Assembly (NCBI GenBank): GCA_022925895.1
Contig: JAKSYS010000646.1
Coordinates: forward strand, 1 to 35,753
Origin: Fragilaria crotonensis
Taxonomy: Eukaryota; Bacillariophyta; Fragilariophyceae; Fragilariales; Fragilariaceae
Direction: 5' to 3'
Length of the DNA stretch: 35,753 bases
The notes under the pieces are model-generated. The model searched no databases. It was given only the letters and a program-made list of their open reading frames with translations, and had not been told where the DNA came from. This document shows, piece by piece, positions 8,757 through 19,600 of the stretch. The translations under genes were made by a program, and so were the position numbers. Every line of letters begins with the position of its first letter. Position 1 is the stretch's first letter.

Positions 8757-9283
8757 GAGCATCCCCACCCGTGATTCAAGACTTTTGATCTATTCAACGC
8801 TGGATTCAGGCATGGCGCGCCATACTTTTTTACTTGTACTGTGGTACAGTACTTGACTACGTTTCAAAATCGCAACAAAATTGACGTCGTTTGGGATGAC
8901 AATGGCGACCTCATCGACCTAGTGATGATGTTGTTCTTCACACCAGGAGGTGATTTCACGCCTGAAAACGAAGTGCTTCATGAGCAAATCGTCGTTGCTG
9001 ACAGGTGGATCCATTCTACAACCATGATGATGATGACATGATGATAGAACGAGAGACCAGGATGACGACGAAAGAATGAAATCCGAATATCGTACTGTAC
9101 TCGTATACTGGTACTGAAATATTCTACGCCGCACGGGCCCGCGCCCGTTTTTGAACACGATAGTAGCGCATCGGGTGGGAATTAGAGAAGTGATCGGACA
9201 TATCGGAAATGTCCTAAATAAGCTTCTAAGGACGCTACTCGTAAAATAGCGTCCCAAAAAGACCCCGACGGGTGGGGATGCTC
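8757..9283. mobile_element. Harbinger-like MITE, 527 bp, TTA target duplication
   Basis: The ends are GAGCATCCCCACCCGT (8757-8772) and its reverse complement ACGGGTGGGGATGCTC (9268-9283). They are flanked on both sides by TTA (8754-8756 and 9284-9286). A 3-bp TTA/TAA target duplication with inverted repeats starting GAGCATC is characteristic of PIF/Harbinger (Tourist-type) elements. The interior has no coding frame. It holds GTAC-rich stretches near 8840 and 9090, a polymorphic-looking ATGATG run, and an 8-bp stem (GGACGCTA/TAGCGTCC) near 9230-9255. It is non-autonomous and would depend on a Harbinger transposase, not found in this window. Confidence 0.85.
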
Positions 9284-9286
9284 TTA

Positions 9287-9690
9287 TATACCAGGACAAC
9301 AAATAAAAGTCGTCATGATGATTAACAGATCAATCCTTTCAACGATACGAGAAAGGTAATCAAAAAGGTAGGCGCTACTTTTGCCAACCGGTACCCAAAT
9401 GGTCGAATAGCGCCCCCGAAAATGTCCGAAAATCCCACACCGGTAGGGGCTTTCTGCCATCTTGATGCGCTAAATCGAATTTGATGCGTATGTATGTATC
9501 ATACGCACAAATCAATGAAAATAGCTCATTTCGAAAATGTGATCCTTTCTGTTCGACTCACTGGATTGACTTGTTTGAACCATTCGATTCCAATGTGGAT
9601 CCCTCCGACTCGAATGCAACCTTTGAAATTTTTAGTGCGAAGACGACGATGTTTCGACCAATGTTGTGTCGGCCGATTACATCTGCTGCC
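9287..9690. other. No supported gene
   Basis: Overlapping short frames on both strands lack protein-like composition. A loose pair GGCGCTA/TAGCGCC near 9372-9413 resembles the stem inside the MITE, but no element boundary can be drawn. Confidence 0.3.
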
Positions 9691-10291
9691 CCTGGAAGGT
9701 CCGGCAATACGGGCGAAGTCCTGAATAAAGGAAGTATGCGCGCCCGCCGGGAGGGAAACAAGTTCCGATCAATGTCTGGCTGGCGCAAAATTGGATGTGC
9801 CGGCGTGGTGGTGACACGGCTGACGTCTGCAAGAAAATTTGCTTACAGCGAAAAAAATTTGCTTACGGAATGAAATTGCTTACGGAATTTGCTTACCATA
9901 AGCAAATTTATTGTAAGCAGAAATTTGCTTACAAAATTTGCTTACTGGGAGATTAAATTTGCTTACGGGGACTGTCTTTTCTACGTAAAAACATACCAAT
10001 TTTCAAACACCTAAATAAAATTTACTTACAGCAAAGAAGAATTTGCTTACGAAAATCAAATTTGCTTACAGAAAAAAATTTGCTTACAAAATTTGCTTAC
10101 CGGCATAATTTGCTTACTGATTTTGCTTACTGTCAAGAAAAATTTGCTTACGATGCAGCAACCTTGCCGGCTCGGATGGATCATTACGATTGCTAAAATT
10201 CTCGCATCATGCAAATCGGAGCAAGGCTGGCGCGCAAACTCAACTGCCCCTAACGGTACGGCTGGAACGTGCATGGGCCGGACCTTCCTGG
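9691..10291. repeat. TTTGCTTAC cluster flanked by a 15-bp imperfect inverted repeat
   Basis: Between 9838 and 10152 the 9-mer TTTGCTTAC (or a one-base variant) occurs about 14 times in forward orientation. Two inverted matches lie around 9898-9918. Spacing is irregular (about 12-60 bp), so this is a motif cluster rather than a tandem repeat. CCTGGAAGGTCCGGC at 9691-9705 and GCCGGACCTTCCTGG at 10277-10291 form an inverted repeat with one mismatch around the cluster. No coding function is apparent. Confidence 0.7.
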
Positions 10292-10572
10292 CAAACATTT
10301 CAAGAGGTCTACTATTAGTAGAAGTAGACTTTAGCAACAATATATGTAACAGTGTTTTGATTGGGTTCTGCTAACGGGGTGTGAAAAAGGAAAGAACTTG
10401 CTCGAGCACCTTTAGATTATAGAAAAAGAGTTAAAAAACGCGTCGTGGTTCCGCTGCTTATTCTACTGTTACTAGCTGTGAGGCTTCAATTTTCACTTCG
10501 GAGAAAATAGTAAGACTACTAGGTTTTTCTACGTGAATCTTGAGTAGCTCTTGGTACCTACGTCAACCGACG

Positions 10573-12414
10573 ATGATGGACCCTCCCGTTCAACTTCCCA
10601 CCGCTGGCAAGCAAACTCAAGCGCCCTTTTCTCAAGATGACGATGACACTGTTGTTACTCCACCCGAAAGGTGACAGAGGCAACAACCGAGGAACAGTCA
10701 TGCAAGAGAAAACATTGAAATTCAGATTTCCGCCGCCCACTAGTAACAACAGCGCTGTTAACCCTCTCTTACTTCACACTCATTGGATGCATGAAGTAAA
10801 AACGGCGTATGGTGATGGTGTCGTTTTCTTAGACAACAACAATCGCAAGATTGACAAGCTGGATCCGTTACGTACAACGTCCGAATCTCCAACATACTAT
10901 TTCTCCGTCAAGGGCTTGTCCACGTCAGCGAAATCTCCTGAATCCCAAGCGAACAACACAACTCGCTTCATTATCCATCGCATTCAGTCTAAACACTCCT
11001 TAAGCGAGATTTAAAATGTAACAAATGTGGCAAAGCAATCTTATGCAGAAGTACGATTTTTACGTCAACGAGCATTGCTGGTGTGAAACTGATTGGCAGA
11101 CAACTCAGCTGGGTTTTTTCTATGACATCGACCCACAGTATTACAATATTGATCAAGCAACGTGCAAAATTCAAGAAGTTCTTAAGCGGAATGCCCCCAG
11201 GATGACAGTCCCAAAATTCCGACTCGTTTATTGCTCTCCTAAAGTCCGCACATCTCAAGGAAGCAACCGCTCAATTCGCACTAAGGCGTATGCTATCGAA
11301 ACCCTTCGAAAAGACCGAGACGACATGATCCGTATTCTCAAGCAGGCATATAAAGACAATGGCACTTTTGTTCCGTTTCAAATGCGCTCGCGTCATCCAG
11401 AAGCTTTCGAGAAGATGATTAGGGCACAGACGCATCGATTATCAATATGTGGGTACGGACGTTATGCATTATATTTCAGAACGAATTTTAACAATCGACG
11501 GAGTACGAGCACTCCTTCCCTGCAAATCAGTAAATGAAGATGGAAAGTACAAGATATTGGTCAACAAAGACCATTATCACGCAACGAGGAAACGTCTAAT
11601 GGAGGAACTCACTATCTGGATTGAAGACAATGCAGCACCTCATGCCAAAGCGACTTCGATCAAATATCCAACTTCCCCCCAAGGACCTCCGATTCAATCC
11701 GATGGTTTTTCAAGCGGCGAACAATCATACATGAATATAAGTGTCAACACTGCATTCTCTGTGGGATCAGCCATATCGGATACAAGTCCACCTACTTATA
11801 TTTTTCAGGACACAAAAACAAGAATGTCGTCGGATGACTCCACATTAGAAGGAAGTCAAACAAATTCTTCAAGAGGTCATAATCACACATGGGCGGATAC
11901 TGTCGTTGGTCGTAAATCTGCAAAGGGAAGTCCAGACATCATTCAAACAAGCATAGACCAATCAACAATAGTTAGCGATCTAGAAAGCAGTCGTGCTGAA
12001 GTGGAAACATTGAAATCGAAGGTGGCTCAACTGGAAGCGGAGCGAGCTGAACAACAAAAAGTACTGGCAGACACTGTGCAAGAACAAGTATCAAAGGCGG
12101 TTCAAGATCAGTTGATGGTCTTCCCAGCCCAAATGACGCAAATGTTCGCAAATCTTGTCTCCAGGCTGCATCAAGTATCGACTAGTACTATACCCAAACG
12201 ATCAGCTCAAGACATGGAAGAGGAACAGGTCAATAATCAGAATACAGACGATCTCAGCAGCGGCACATCTAAGAGATGGGATAAAAAGAAAACACCAGTC
12301 AGAACATCGACAATCGAGGAAACGAATCAGGATCAAGACACCTGGCAGACACCAGACTATTTGGAGCAAATTGCATCACAATCAGAGTGGAGCGGGTATT
12401 CAACGCCCCAATAA
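10573..12414 (+). pseudogene. LINE copy B ORF1 protein (RNA-binding/coiled-coil), frameshifted
   Basis: Four forward frames join end to end: 10573-10674, about 10660-11014, about 11030-11440 and about 11450-12414. The first gives a short acidic N-terminus (DDDDTVVTPPE). The second has a beta-rich segment (TLKFRFPPPTSNN, YYFSVKGL). The third has a helical domain (GFFYDIDPQYYNIDQ, RKDRDDMIRILKQAYKDNG). The fourth contains NEDGKYKILVNKDHYHATRK, a TWADTVVGRKSA motif, a coiled coil at about 11970-12180 (SDLESSRAEVETLKSKVAQL) and a charged tail ending near YSTPQ. Order and spacing match ORF1 of copy D, where the same three parts occur. ORF1 proteins coat element RNA in cis. Three frameshifts make it non-functional. 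Confidence 0.6.
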
Positions 12415-12582
12415 AAATAATTAAAAAAATCTTGGAAAACACGAACTCAAAGGAAGAGGAAAATCGTGAACAACAAATGTCGGAGTCAGGAGACGAAGAC
12501 AGTACAACGCACGGCTCTGGAATTGAAAGCATCAATAAGTCCTTAGCAAACATAATGGAGGCTGAGGCGACGGAGAAACAAA

Positions 12583-12897
12583 ATGAATAACCCCCAGGAT
12601 GAAACACAAGGTCACGATGCCGAAGAGCAACCAATCTACCGGCACCTGACATTAAGCGAAAAGTTAAATATAGCACAGACAGAATGGAGAAAGATTTTTG
12701 CGCAAACGATTGATGATGGTACAGCCACACGAATCAACCGGGAGATACACATGTCAGTCGAAAATCAGAGGACGAACCAACCATGGGGAGACAAACTTCA
12801 AGCAAAAGGTGAAGGAACAATAAGAGTATACGGCGCTAATGTTAATGGATTCACCCTACATCACAAGGCGGCGGCTTTTACATGGACTCCTACATAG
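12583..12897 (+). pseudogene. LINE copy B ORF2 N-terminus, cut off in the endonuclease domain
   Basis: ATG at 12583 starts a 104-codon frame. Its last third, GTIRVYGANVNGFTLHHK, matches the first beta-strand motif (Q/A-N-V-N-G) of an APE-type endonuclease, as in copy D (RIFFQNVKGL, about 30229). The upstream part (SEKLNIAQTEWRKIFAQTIDDG) is the linker before the endonuclease. The frame ends at 12895-12897 and everything downstream is unrelated AT-rich DNA. This marks the break between the LINE and the neighbouring transposon. Confidence 0.55.
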
Positions 12898-13207
12898 TAC
12901 ATTGTTTTACAAATTATGTCCAAACTTTTTACAATTTGTACCTTTATGTATTTTACATTAATATGGAATTTTTGACCAAAACCATTCAAAATAAGTGTAC
13001 CACCTATGGTACGCCAATTTTGTATTTCAAACATATCCATGCATATAGTGAACACCTCTATGTATGAAGTGTTCTGTTTCTTTTTTTGTATTCGCAACTT
13101 TCTTGGTATCGGAGTACCACTTCATTTGTGTCATTCTCAACCTACATGCAAGGGTTTTCTGTTTAAGTCGCTCGTCCTTGTCTGTTGTTCATTTTGATGC
13201 CACCACC
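12898..13207. other. AT-rich left flank of the DNA transposon
   Basis: AT-rich sequence with several near-repeats of TTTTACA/TTTGTAC between 12900 and 12960. It should contain the left end and the transposase promoter, but I could not identify terminal inverted repeats or a target duplication by eye. An in-frame ATG at 13064 lies here; the better start is 13208. Confidence 0.4.
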
Positions 13208-16200
13208 ATGAGCCTCCAGGCCAGGCTTTCACGTCGGATCGAAAATTCACGCAGGAGAAATGCCAAGAAAGTCCTCATGTTATCCCCAGAGAAAGACCAA
13301 TGTATTTCATGTGGTCGATTTGTTGTTGCTGGCCCAATGGGTCTGTCCCGTCATCTCTCAACGCATCCTCAGTGTTCCTTGGATTATTCAAAAGAACCTT
13401 CCATTCATGGTGGCATAATGGACGCACCCCTTCATCACCAACAAACCAATGCGAGCTTTCATGCTGCCTTGTCATCTGTTACTGGTGCCCATGCAAACAA
13501 CGATCACATATCTTTACTACCCTTGCACGTTGAGGATGATTTTGTTGGTACCTCGTCATTTGCTGATGTTGATGAAAATGACCCTTTACTATCCATCGCT
13601 GAGGACTCCACCACCTTTGCATCCAACCATCCCAACAGCAGTGTCCCTATGTCTGCTGCTGAGATTGGCGATGCCCCTTCTTTTTCTGATACATTCAAGG
13701 ATCCATGGTCAAATGATCACGATGATGGCCTTGAACTGTCGTTGTTTTCTGTTGAAGAAAAGGTTCAGATTGATCTCCTTCAGACCCTGAAGAGACTCAA
13801 AGCTCCAATGATTGCTTATGACGAGGTTATGAAGTGGGCTGTTAGATCCTGCTCAGAAGGACACATTTTTCGCGACATGCCGATCACTTCACGTAAGACG
13901 GTTATGGACAAGCTGCGTGGACGTGTTGGCCTCGATTCTTTGACTCCCATTGTGAAAGAGCTCTACCTCCCTTATTCAAACTGCCACATTGAGGTTGTTT
14001 ATTTTAGTGCCCATGCCGTATTCAGTTCTCTTCTTTCTTGTCCGGACCTTAACCAGGACGAGAACTATATATTTCACGACCCCAACAATCACCACCTTGA
14101 CCCATTTGCAAAACCGTCCGGGTCAGTTTTGGGTGATATCAATACTGGCATGTCCTACCTGAAAACCTACGACAAGCTTATCAAGAATCCTGAGGATATG
14201 TTACTTCCATGCACACTTGCAATTGATAAGACAACATGCGACATTGGTGGCGGTGGTAGGTTGAGTTTGGAACCCATTGTTCTTTCCTATGGACTGATGA
14301 AGCATGACATTCGCAAGACACCCGCCGCAATGAGGGTGTTGGGTTTCATCAACACAACTCCTGTGAAGGAACGTGATTCCTCTCCTGGTGTTCCAAAAGC
14401 CAATACGCCACTCCCAATTGTATCATCTTCACTTGTTTCTGATGCTTGCTACCGCGTAAATGAATATCACCTTCAAATTGACTTCATTCTTCGTGAGTCA
14501 GGATATCTTCAACTCCAAGAAACAGGTATGAAATGGAACCTTTGTTATCGCGGTAAATCTTTCCCTGTTGTCTTGCACCCTTACGTTCCATTCATTGTTG
14601 GAGACACTGAGGGACATGACACTCTCTGTGGTCATTACCGATCTCGCACAGCAGGTGTTGCACAGCTATGTCGTGCTTGCGAGTGTCCAACTGGGAAATC
14701 AGGTTATTCCAAGGCACGTGCCTATCCAAAACGCACACCCAAGTCCGTCAATGAAATGGTCACCAAGCGACAGTTTGACTTGTTGAAGTCAATTCTCAAC
14801 AGTTTCTGATCAATGCGTTCGATTCTGTCCGATTTGGCGCCCACAACGATCGCGGCATTTTTGGTGCCTGCCCTGGCGAGATCCTTCACTTGGTTCTTTT
14901 AGGCTGGTTCAAAATGTTCTTGACTCGTTCTTTAAGCAAATTGGAAAGACATCCGAATTTGCAAGGAGGTATAATAATCTGTTATTGGACATCAACCAGC
15001 AAGTACGCCGGCAAAGTGATCGTCAGATTCCCAAGACAAATGTCACAAAGGGTTTTCCTCCACCGCTAACATTCCTGGACATGAATATGCGGGATGCCTG
15101 TTCATCATGCTGATTTCATTGTACACCACTCAATTCTCAGAAATATTTCAATCAAAAAAGGCATCGTCTCATCAGCCCGATGTTGACATGAACCTGAGCA
15201 ACCCTGATTTTGTCAACGACTGGAAGCTTTTACTCAGTTCTTTGCTTGAATGGCACGCCTGGCTGAAGCAACCTCATATCCCACGTCTATCCGCATTGAG
15301 ATCTGGCTATGCAACATCGTCGCTGATGCGAACCCTGAAGTTTGTTGCCCCCAGACTTGCCGGTGCCATGGGCAATGCAACAATCAAAACACATCTTGTG
15401 TTGCATATTGCAGACGACATCCTCAATTTTGGTGTCCCCGAGGTTATGAATAGTTCCTATGCAGAGTCTGCTCACATCACCATCTCCAAAGATACCACAC
15501 GGAATACCCAAAAGCGTCAAGAAACATTTACAGTCCAGGCTGCTATGCGTTATGTTGAGAACCTTGCAATTAGGAAGTCTGTTTCCAGTGTCAGCGATTC
15601 CTCTCCAAGCACCAACTTGCCTCCCACCACTCATCGCTTGCAAGGCAAGAGGTATTCCATGGAGAGGGATGCTCATGGTAATGTAAAGTGCCGCCGTTTT
15701 GCATCAAAGAAGAAAGTTGACGACTCCATTCCTGAGGAGTACCACCTGAATTCACATGTTACCAACACCCTGGCATCGTATTGCCTCCCTCACTTGACTA
15801 CGTCAATTCTTCACTGTCACACTGAATACAAATCTGCTGATGGACAGATCTATCGTGCCCATCCCAACTATCACCAAAAACCATGGTTCGACTATGCTTT
15901 GGTCAAGTGGTCCGGATTCAATGATCTCTTCCCTTCTCGAATTCACACCTTTCTCAACCTTCACAATGTACAAAGTGGTTCCCGTATCAGTTTCCCCCAC
16001 TCAGGACAATCTGTTGCCGTCAAAACGCCTGGTTTTTATGCGGTTATTGAGTCTTACAATGAGGTTGTGCTTGACAATGATGATGACAGCAGTGATGTGG
16101 AAGACCTTGACGTCGAAGAAGTCAATGACCACAACAATGTGGAAGAGGAAGTTGACAGATCCATCTTTCGAGAGTTCAAGCTCTCATTAATCCCCGGAAC

Positions 16201-16588
16201 TCTCCAACCAATCCTCTACCTTGTCCATGTCAATGCAATATGGAGACCTACTGTGGCCATTCCCGATACATTCAGCGATTCGCCCCCCGACAACAATGCG
16301 CAAAGTCTTCCCGACATCAAGTACCTATTCATGATTCTCTCCCCATCTGAGTGGTCAACAACGTGGGACTCCTTCATTCACAAGAAGCACAGAGAAGTAG
16401 TCATCACTCGTGAGAAACCCGAATCCGACGAAAGTGGGGATGAAGGATTTGTGCAACGGCGTCAAATTGTCGCACCAGCACCCGTGAAATCCAAACGTCG
16501 CAAACCACGCGTTCGCAACAGTGGAGTCATCGGAAGGGAAGGGAAGCCCGAATTGCAAAAAGCCCGCAAACGAAAACGTAGTAAGTAG
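13208..16588 (+). pseudogene. DDE transposase of CACTA/Plavaka type with N-terminal C2H2 zinc finger, frameshifted
   Basis: The start at 13208 (CCACCATGAGC) is a good initiation context. Near the N-terminus is a basic helix, then a C2H2 finger at 13301-13376 (C-x2-C-x13-H-x3-H, CISCGRFVVAGPMGLSRHL). The catalytic core shows Asp in LAIDKTTCDIGGGGRLSLEP (codon 14225-14227), Asp in FIVGDTEGHDTLCGHY (codon 14603-14605), and Glu in FGACPGEILHLVLLGWFK (codon 14878-14880): a plausible DDE triad. The spacer between D2 and E holds Cys pairs (LCRACECP). The C-terminal half has YRAHPNYHQKPWFDYALVKW, typical of these transposases, an acidic patch near 16080-16150, and a basic end (ARKRKRSK). Frameshifts near 14800, 14915 and 15090 break it into frames 13208-14809, about 14805-14920, about 14915-15105 and 15107-16588. 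Family naming is from motifs only. Confidence 0.75.
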
Positions 16589-16626
16589 ACGAATTATATC
16601 TCTGAAGTCCATGTCATTCTTCCCTA

Positions 16627-19600
16627 TTATGTATCATTTTGTTGCCCTGTGGGTAGACCAGCCAGTGTGTCGCATGTTCCAGTCGATTGCGGGGTGACCG
16701 GAAAGACCAACAAGGTTTCCCCTCCTTCTTTCGTCACCTCGTCAAGAATGTTGCATTTTTGTTGGCTGCAGCCTTTCTGTTCCACCTCGCGAAGTCTGCA
16801 CCGGTTCACCAACAATTCCGGCACCTCCGAGGCCTCTCAGATCAGATGGTATTACCGTGTTGATTGTTTTTCGATCAGGTGTCCATCTTTCGTCGTGAAG
16901 GGCATAGTCCTAACAAAATTAAGAATCAACTTTCGAAGTAGAATACGTCGTCACAGGCAAGGGCGTGAACCAGAATTACATCAGGAATCAGCGTAGTGAT
17001 CATCGAAGCAAATGCCGATAGAATGTTGTCCACCAGCCGCGATGGAAGACGTGCAATTGCATGTTTTATGCTGAGGCACATCCTGTCAAAGATCATGGCA
17101 TACCTCAAACCAAATCCAATGGTTTCTCGAAGAGCCAGAACCATAGTCTCAGTGGCATGTCTAGCCACAACATCTCGGTGATCATCATCGCATTGTAGGG
17201 TCAAGATTGACTGTAACGCAGTTGATAGACTCTCCAGCGATTTCCATCGGAACATGGGAGGAACCTCCTTTGCAGCCATGAATCTCCGTTTGTACCAGCT
17301 TAACCTCTCATCATACAATGGTGAGTTAAGGTCATAGCAGAATAACCCATCATCTTCTTCATACTTTGAAAGAGCACCACTCGTCACTTCATCAGTCCAA
17401 TTGGGACAAGTGTCACTTAATGACGCCACACCAGCTGTAGCAGCCGGAACCTTAACTAGAAATAGTACAGACGTATCTGACGGTTTTCTCCATGTGGGCA
17501 GGACCGGGAACCATCACTCTCTTGTTCCCCAACCTGTGCATGCGCACCGGGAGGCAAGAAGGGTTCAAATTTTCTACGGAACACATCCCGTAGTTTCTTT
17601 GTTGGGAAAAAGACTCTGTTTCCACCAAGGAAAGTTCCCGCAGTCAGAGATTGGATTGCAATCATACGCCTGTCAGATCCGCATTCCCCCGACACACCTA
17701 TCATGACGTTATGCCGAATGGCGTCATCAAATGTTCTCCAGTCACAGTCGTTGACTTTGATCCACGTATCGTAAGCACACCCGTATGACTGGACATGAGG
17801 ATACTGGGTCTTACACGCAACCATCCGAACGTAATACCATGGAACATCCAATATCCATTCCACACCAGTACGGAGTGTTGTGAACCCCGGTAAAAACAAC
17901 TTCCAGAACTCTTCAAAGTGGTATTGCAAATGAGGACATGGAACCAAGATGTGCGATGCGCGAACCAAATGAGACGCCGTGACCTCCGATGGTTGCAGGA
18001 TATCAAAGAGTGTTTCCGATTCTCCATTCCTGCTGCAAAGGAAATACGGATAATAAATTCGAACATCGAAGCCACTCCCATCGTTGATTGGCCGATGCAG
18101 ATATCGACAAGCATATCCGGGAGTTCGACGCCCACCCGTAAGGCCACGAGGAGGGCAAGAGGTTCGCGAGGGTCCAACATCGTTCGATAGCGGCCACCCG
18201 CACAAACAAAATGAAGAGCATCTCGTTTACTTCCCGGTTGTTCACGCACAACAAATCACACACCCCACACGTCTCTTGCCCCACCAGAGGAAGCAAGTTG
18301 GGCAGCCCTTTCGTGGACTCGTGATGAACAGCTTTTTCACAGTTCCGTTCCAGTGTCAATGAACGGGCGGATATTTTGCCGATCGTCACCGCATCATCAA
18401 CTTTCTTGAGATGCAACGTTGTTGTCGTGCACGTAGAGTTGACACCACCGTAATCATCTTCAGGTGCTGATGAAGATGGGGCATCACATGATATAGACGT
18501 GTGCATGGAAGCGGAGTTCCGACAATTGTCCCAAACAAGTAAGTCGTCAGACACCCCCTCCCCAACAGCATCAGAAGCTGGGACTCCTTCATCAACACTG
18601 CTGTCGTCTTCATCATCGCCCCCGTCTTCATCATCGCCCTCGTCTCCAAGACCGAGATCAGATTCAAATCCATCCATCCAATTGCATGCCAATGATGGGG
18701 AGACGCCGCAACGTCCAACAAGAACGCCATCGACATCACCAACAACAACTTTCGATTCCTCAGTTGGCGTTTCATCAACGATACCTTCGGGTAAATCCTC
18801 AGCATCAGACGGGGTGCAACACTCCGGTTGTGCTTCCCCACCTGCCCACGTCGCTTTTGCTCCAAAGCGATGGCCCGTTGCACACCATACCGAACGATGG
18901 CTGTCTTTGCCGCAAAAAAAGTGCCATAAACATGACAGTCCTTCTTTCTTTGCATCATAGAGGTGCAGTGCCTAATCAGCCTCCCATCCCAGCTTATAAG
19001 GACACCGTGAGTTAGCTTTATTGCCATGCCGTTGTATGTTGTACCAGCACTATTTTTTTTCCCGAAGACATTGGGAAGCACAAAGTACCAATCTGTTGTG
19101 GTACCAGGCTCATCTTCAGTCCAGATGCTGAACCCTTGCGACGCGTCGTTAACGTCATAGTGGGAGGAGTTTGCCAAATCAACACTAACATCCATTGTAT
19201 GGGACACACGACAAGATGCACCATCACCCCTCATGCCACCCGAAGGTTTCAGGTCGGCATCATCTTCCATGTCCTGCATGACCCTTAGCACAGCAGGAAC
19301 CGATTCCGAGGCCAGCTGGGCTGCAGCTCGAACACACGCCCCAAGAACCGGACGGTCCAAAAGAGTAGAAGATGCAACATATTGTGTTCTAGTCACAAGA
19401 TCCCTTTCAATTCGAGTCCCCACCGGGTGCATAGACCCAAGATCACCCTGGTTTGCCCTTACCCCCGAAGCACCACGACTTCGACGAACACTGGCAGCAT
19501 GGTCACGAACAAGTCCAACCAGATCAAGGGCACCCCTGCCAAGTGCAGGAAGGTACCTTACCTGTATCACAGAATCGCGAAATAGGGCAACCATATTGTT

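Larger units (their letters stand above)
10573..12897 (+). mobile_element. LINE-like retroelement copy B: ORF1 and beginning of ORF2
   Basis: A plus-strand LINE copy with ORF1 (10573-12414) and the first roughly 100 codons of ORF2 (12583-12897). The sequence stops being LINE-like near 12895, where the DNA transposon region starts, so the 3' part is either displaced by insertion or deleted. No matching continuation was found immediately right of the transposon. Confidence 0.65.

Noticed and set aside
13064..13207. Upstream ATG at 13064 as transposase start
   Set aside because: The 48 added residues are hydrophobic and Cys/Phe-rich, unlike a nuclear protein start. ATG 13208 has a good context and is followed by a basic helix and zinc finger.
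18003..18130. Minus-strand frame tail from 18130 to 18003 continuing the partner protein
   Set aside because: Composition degrades after the frameshift near 18170; the coding signal moves to the frame covering about 18130-17456.
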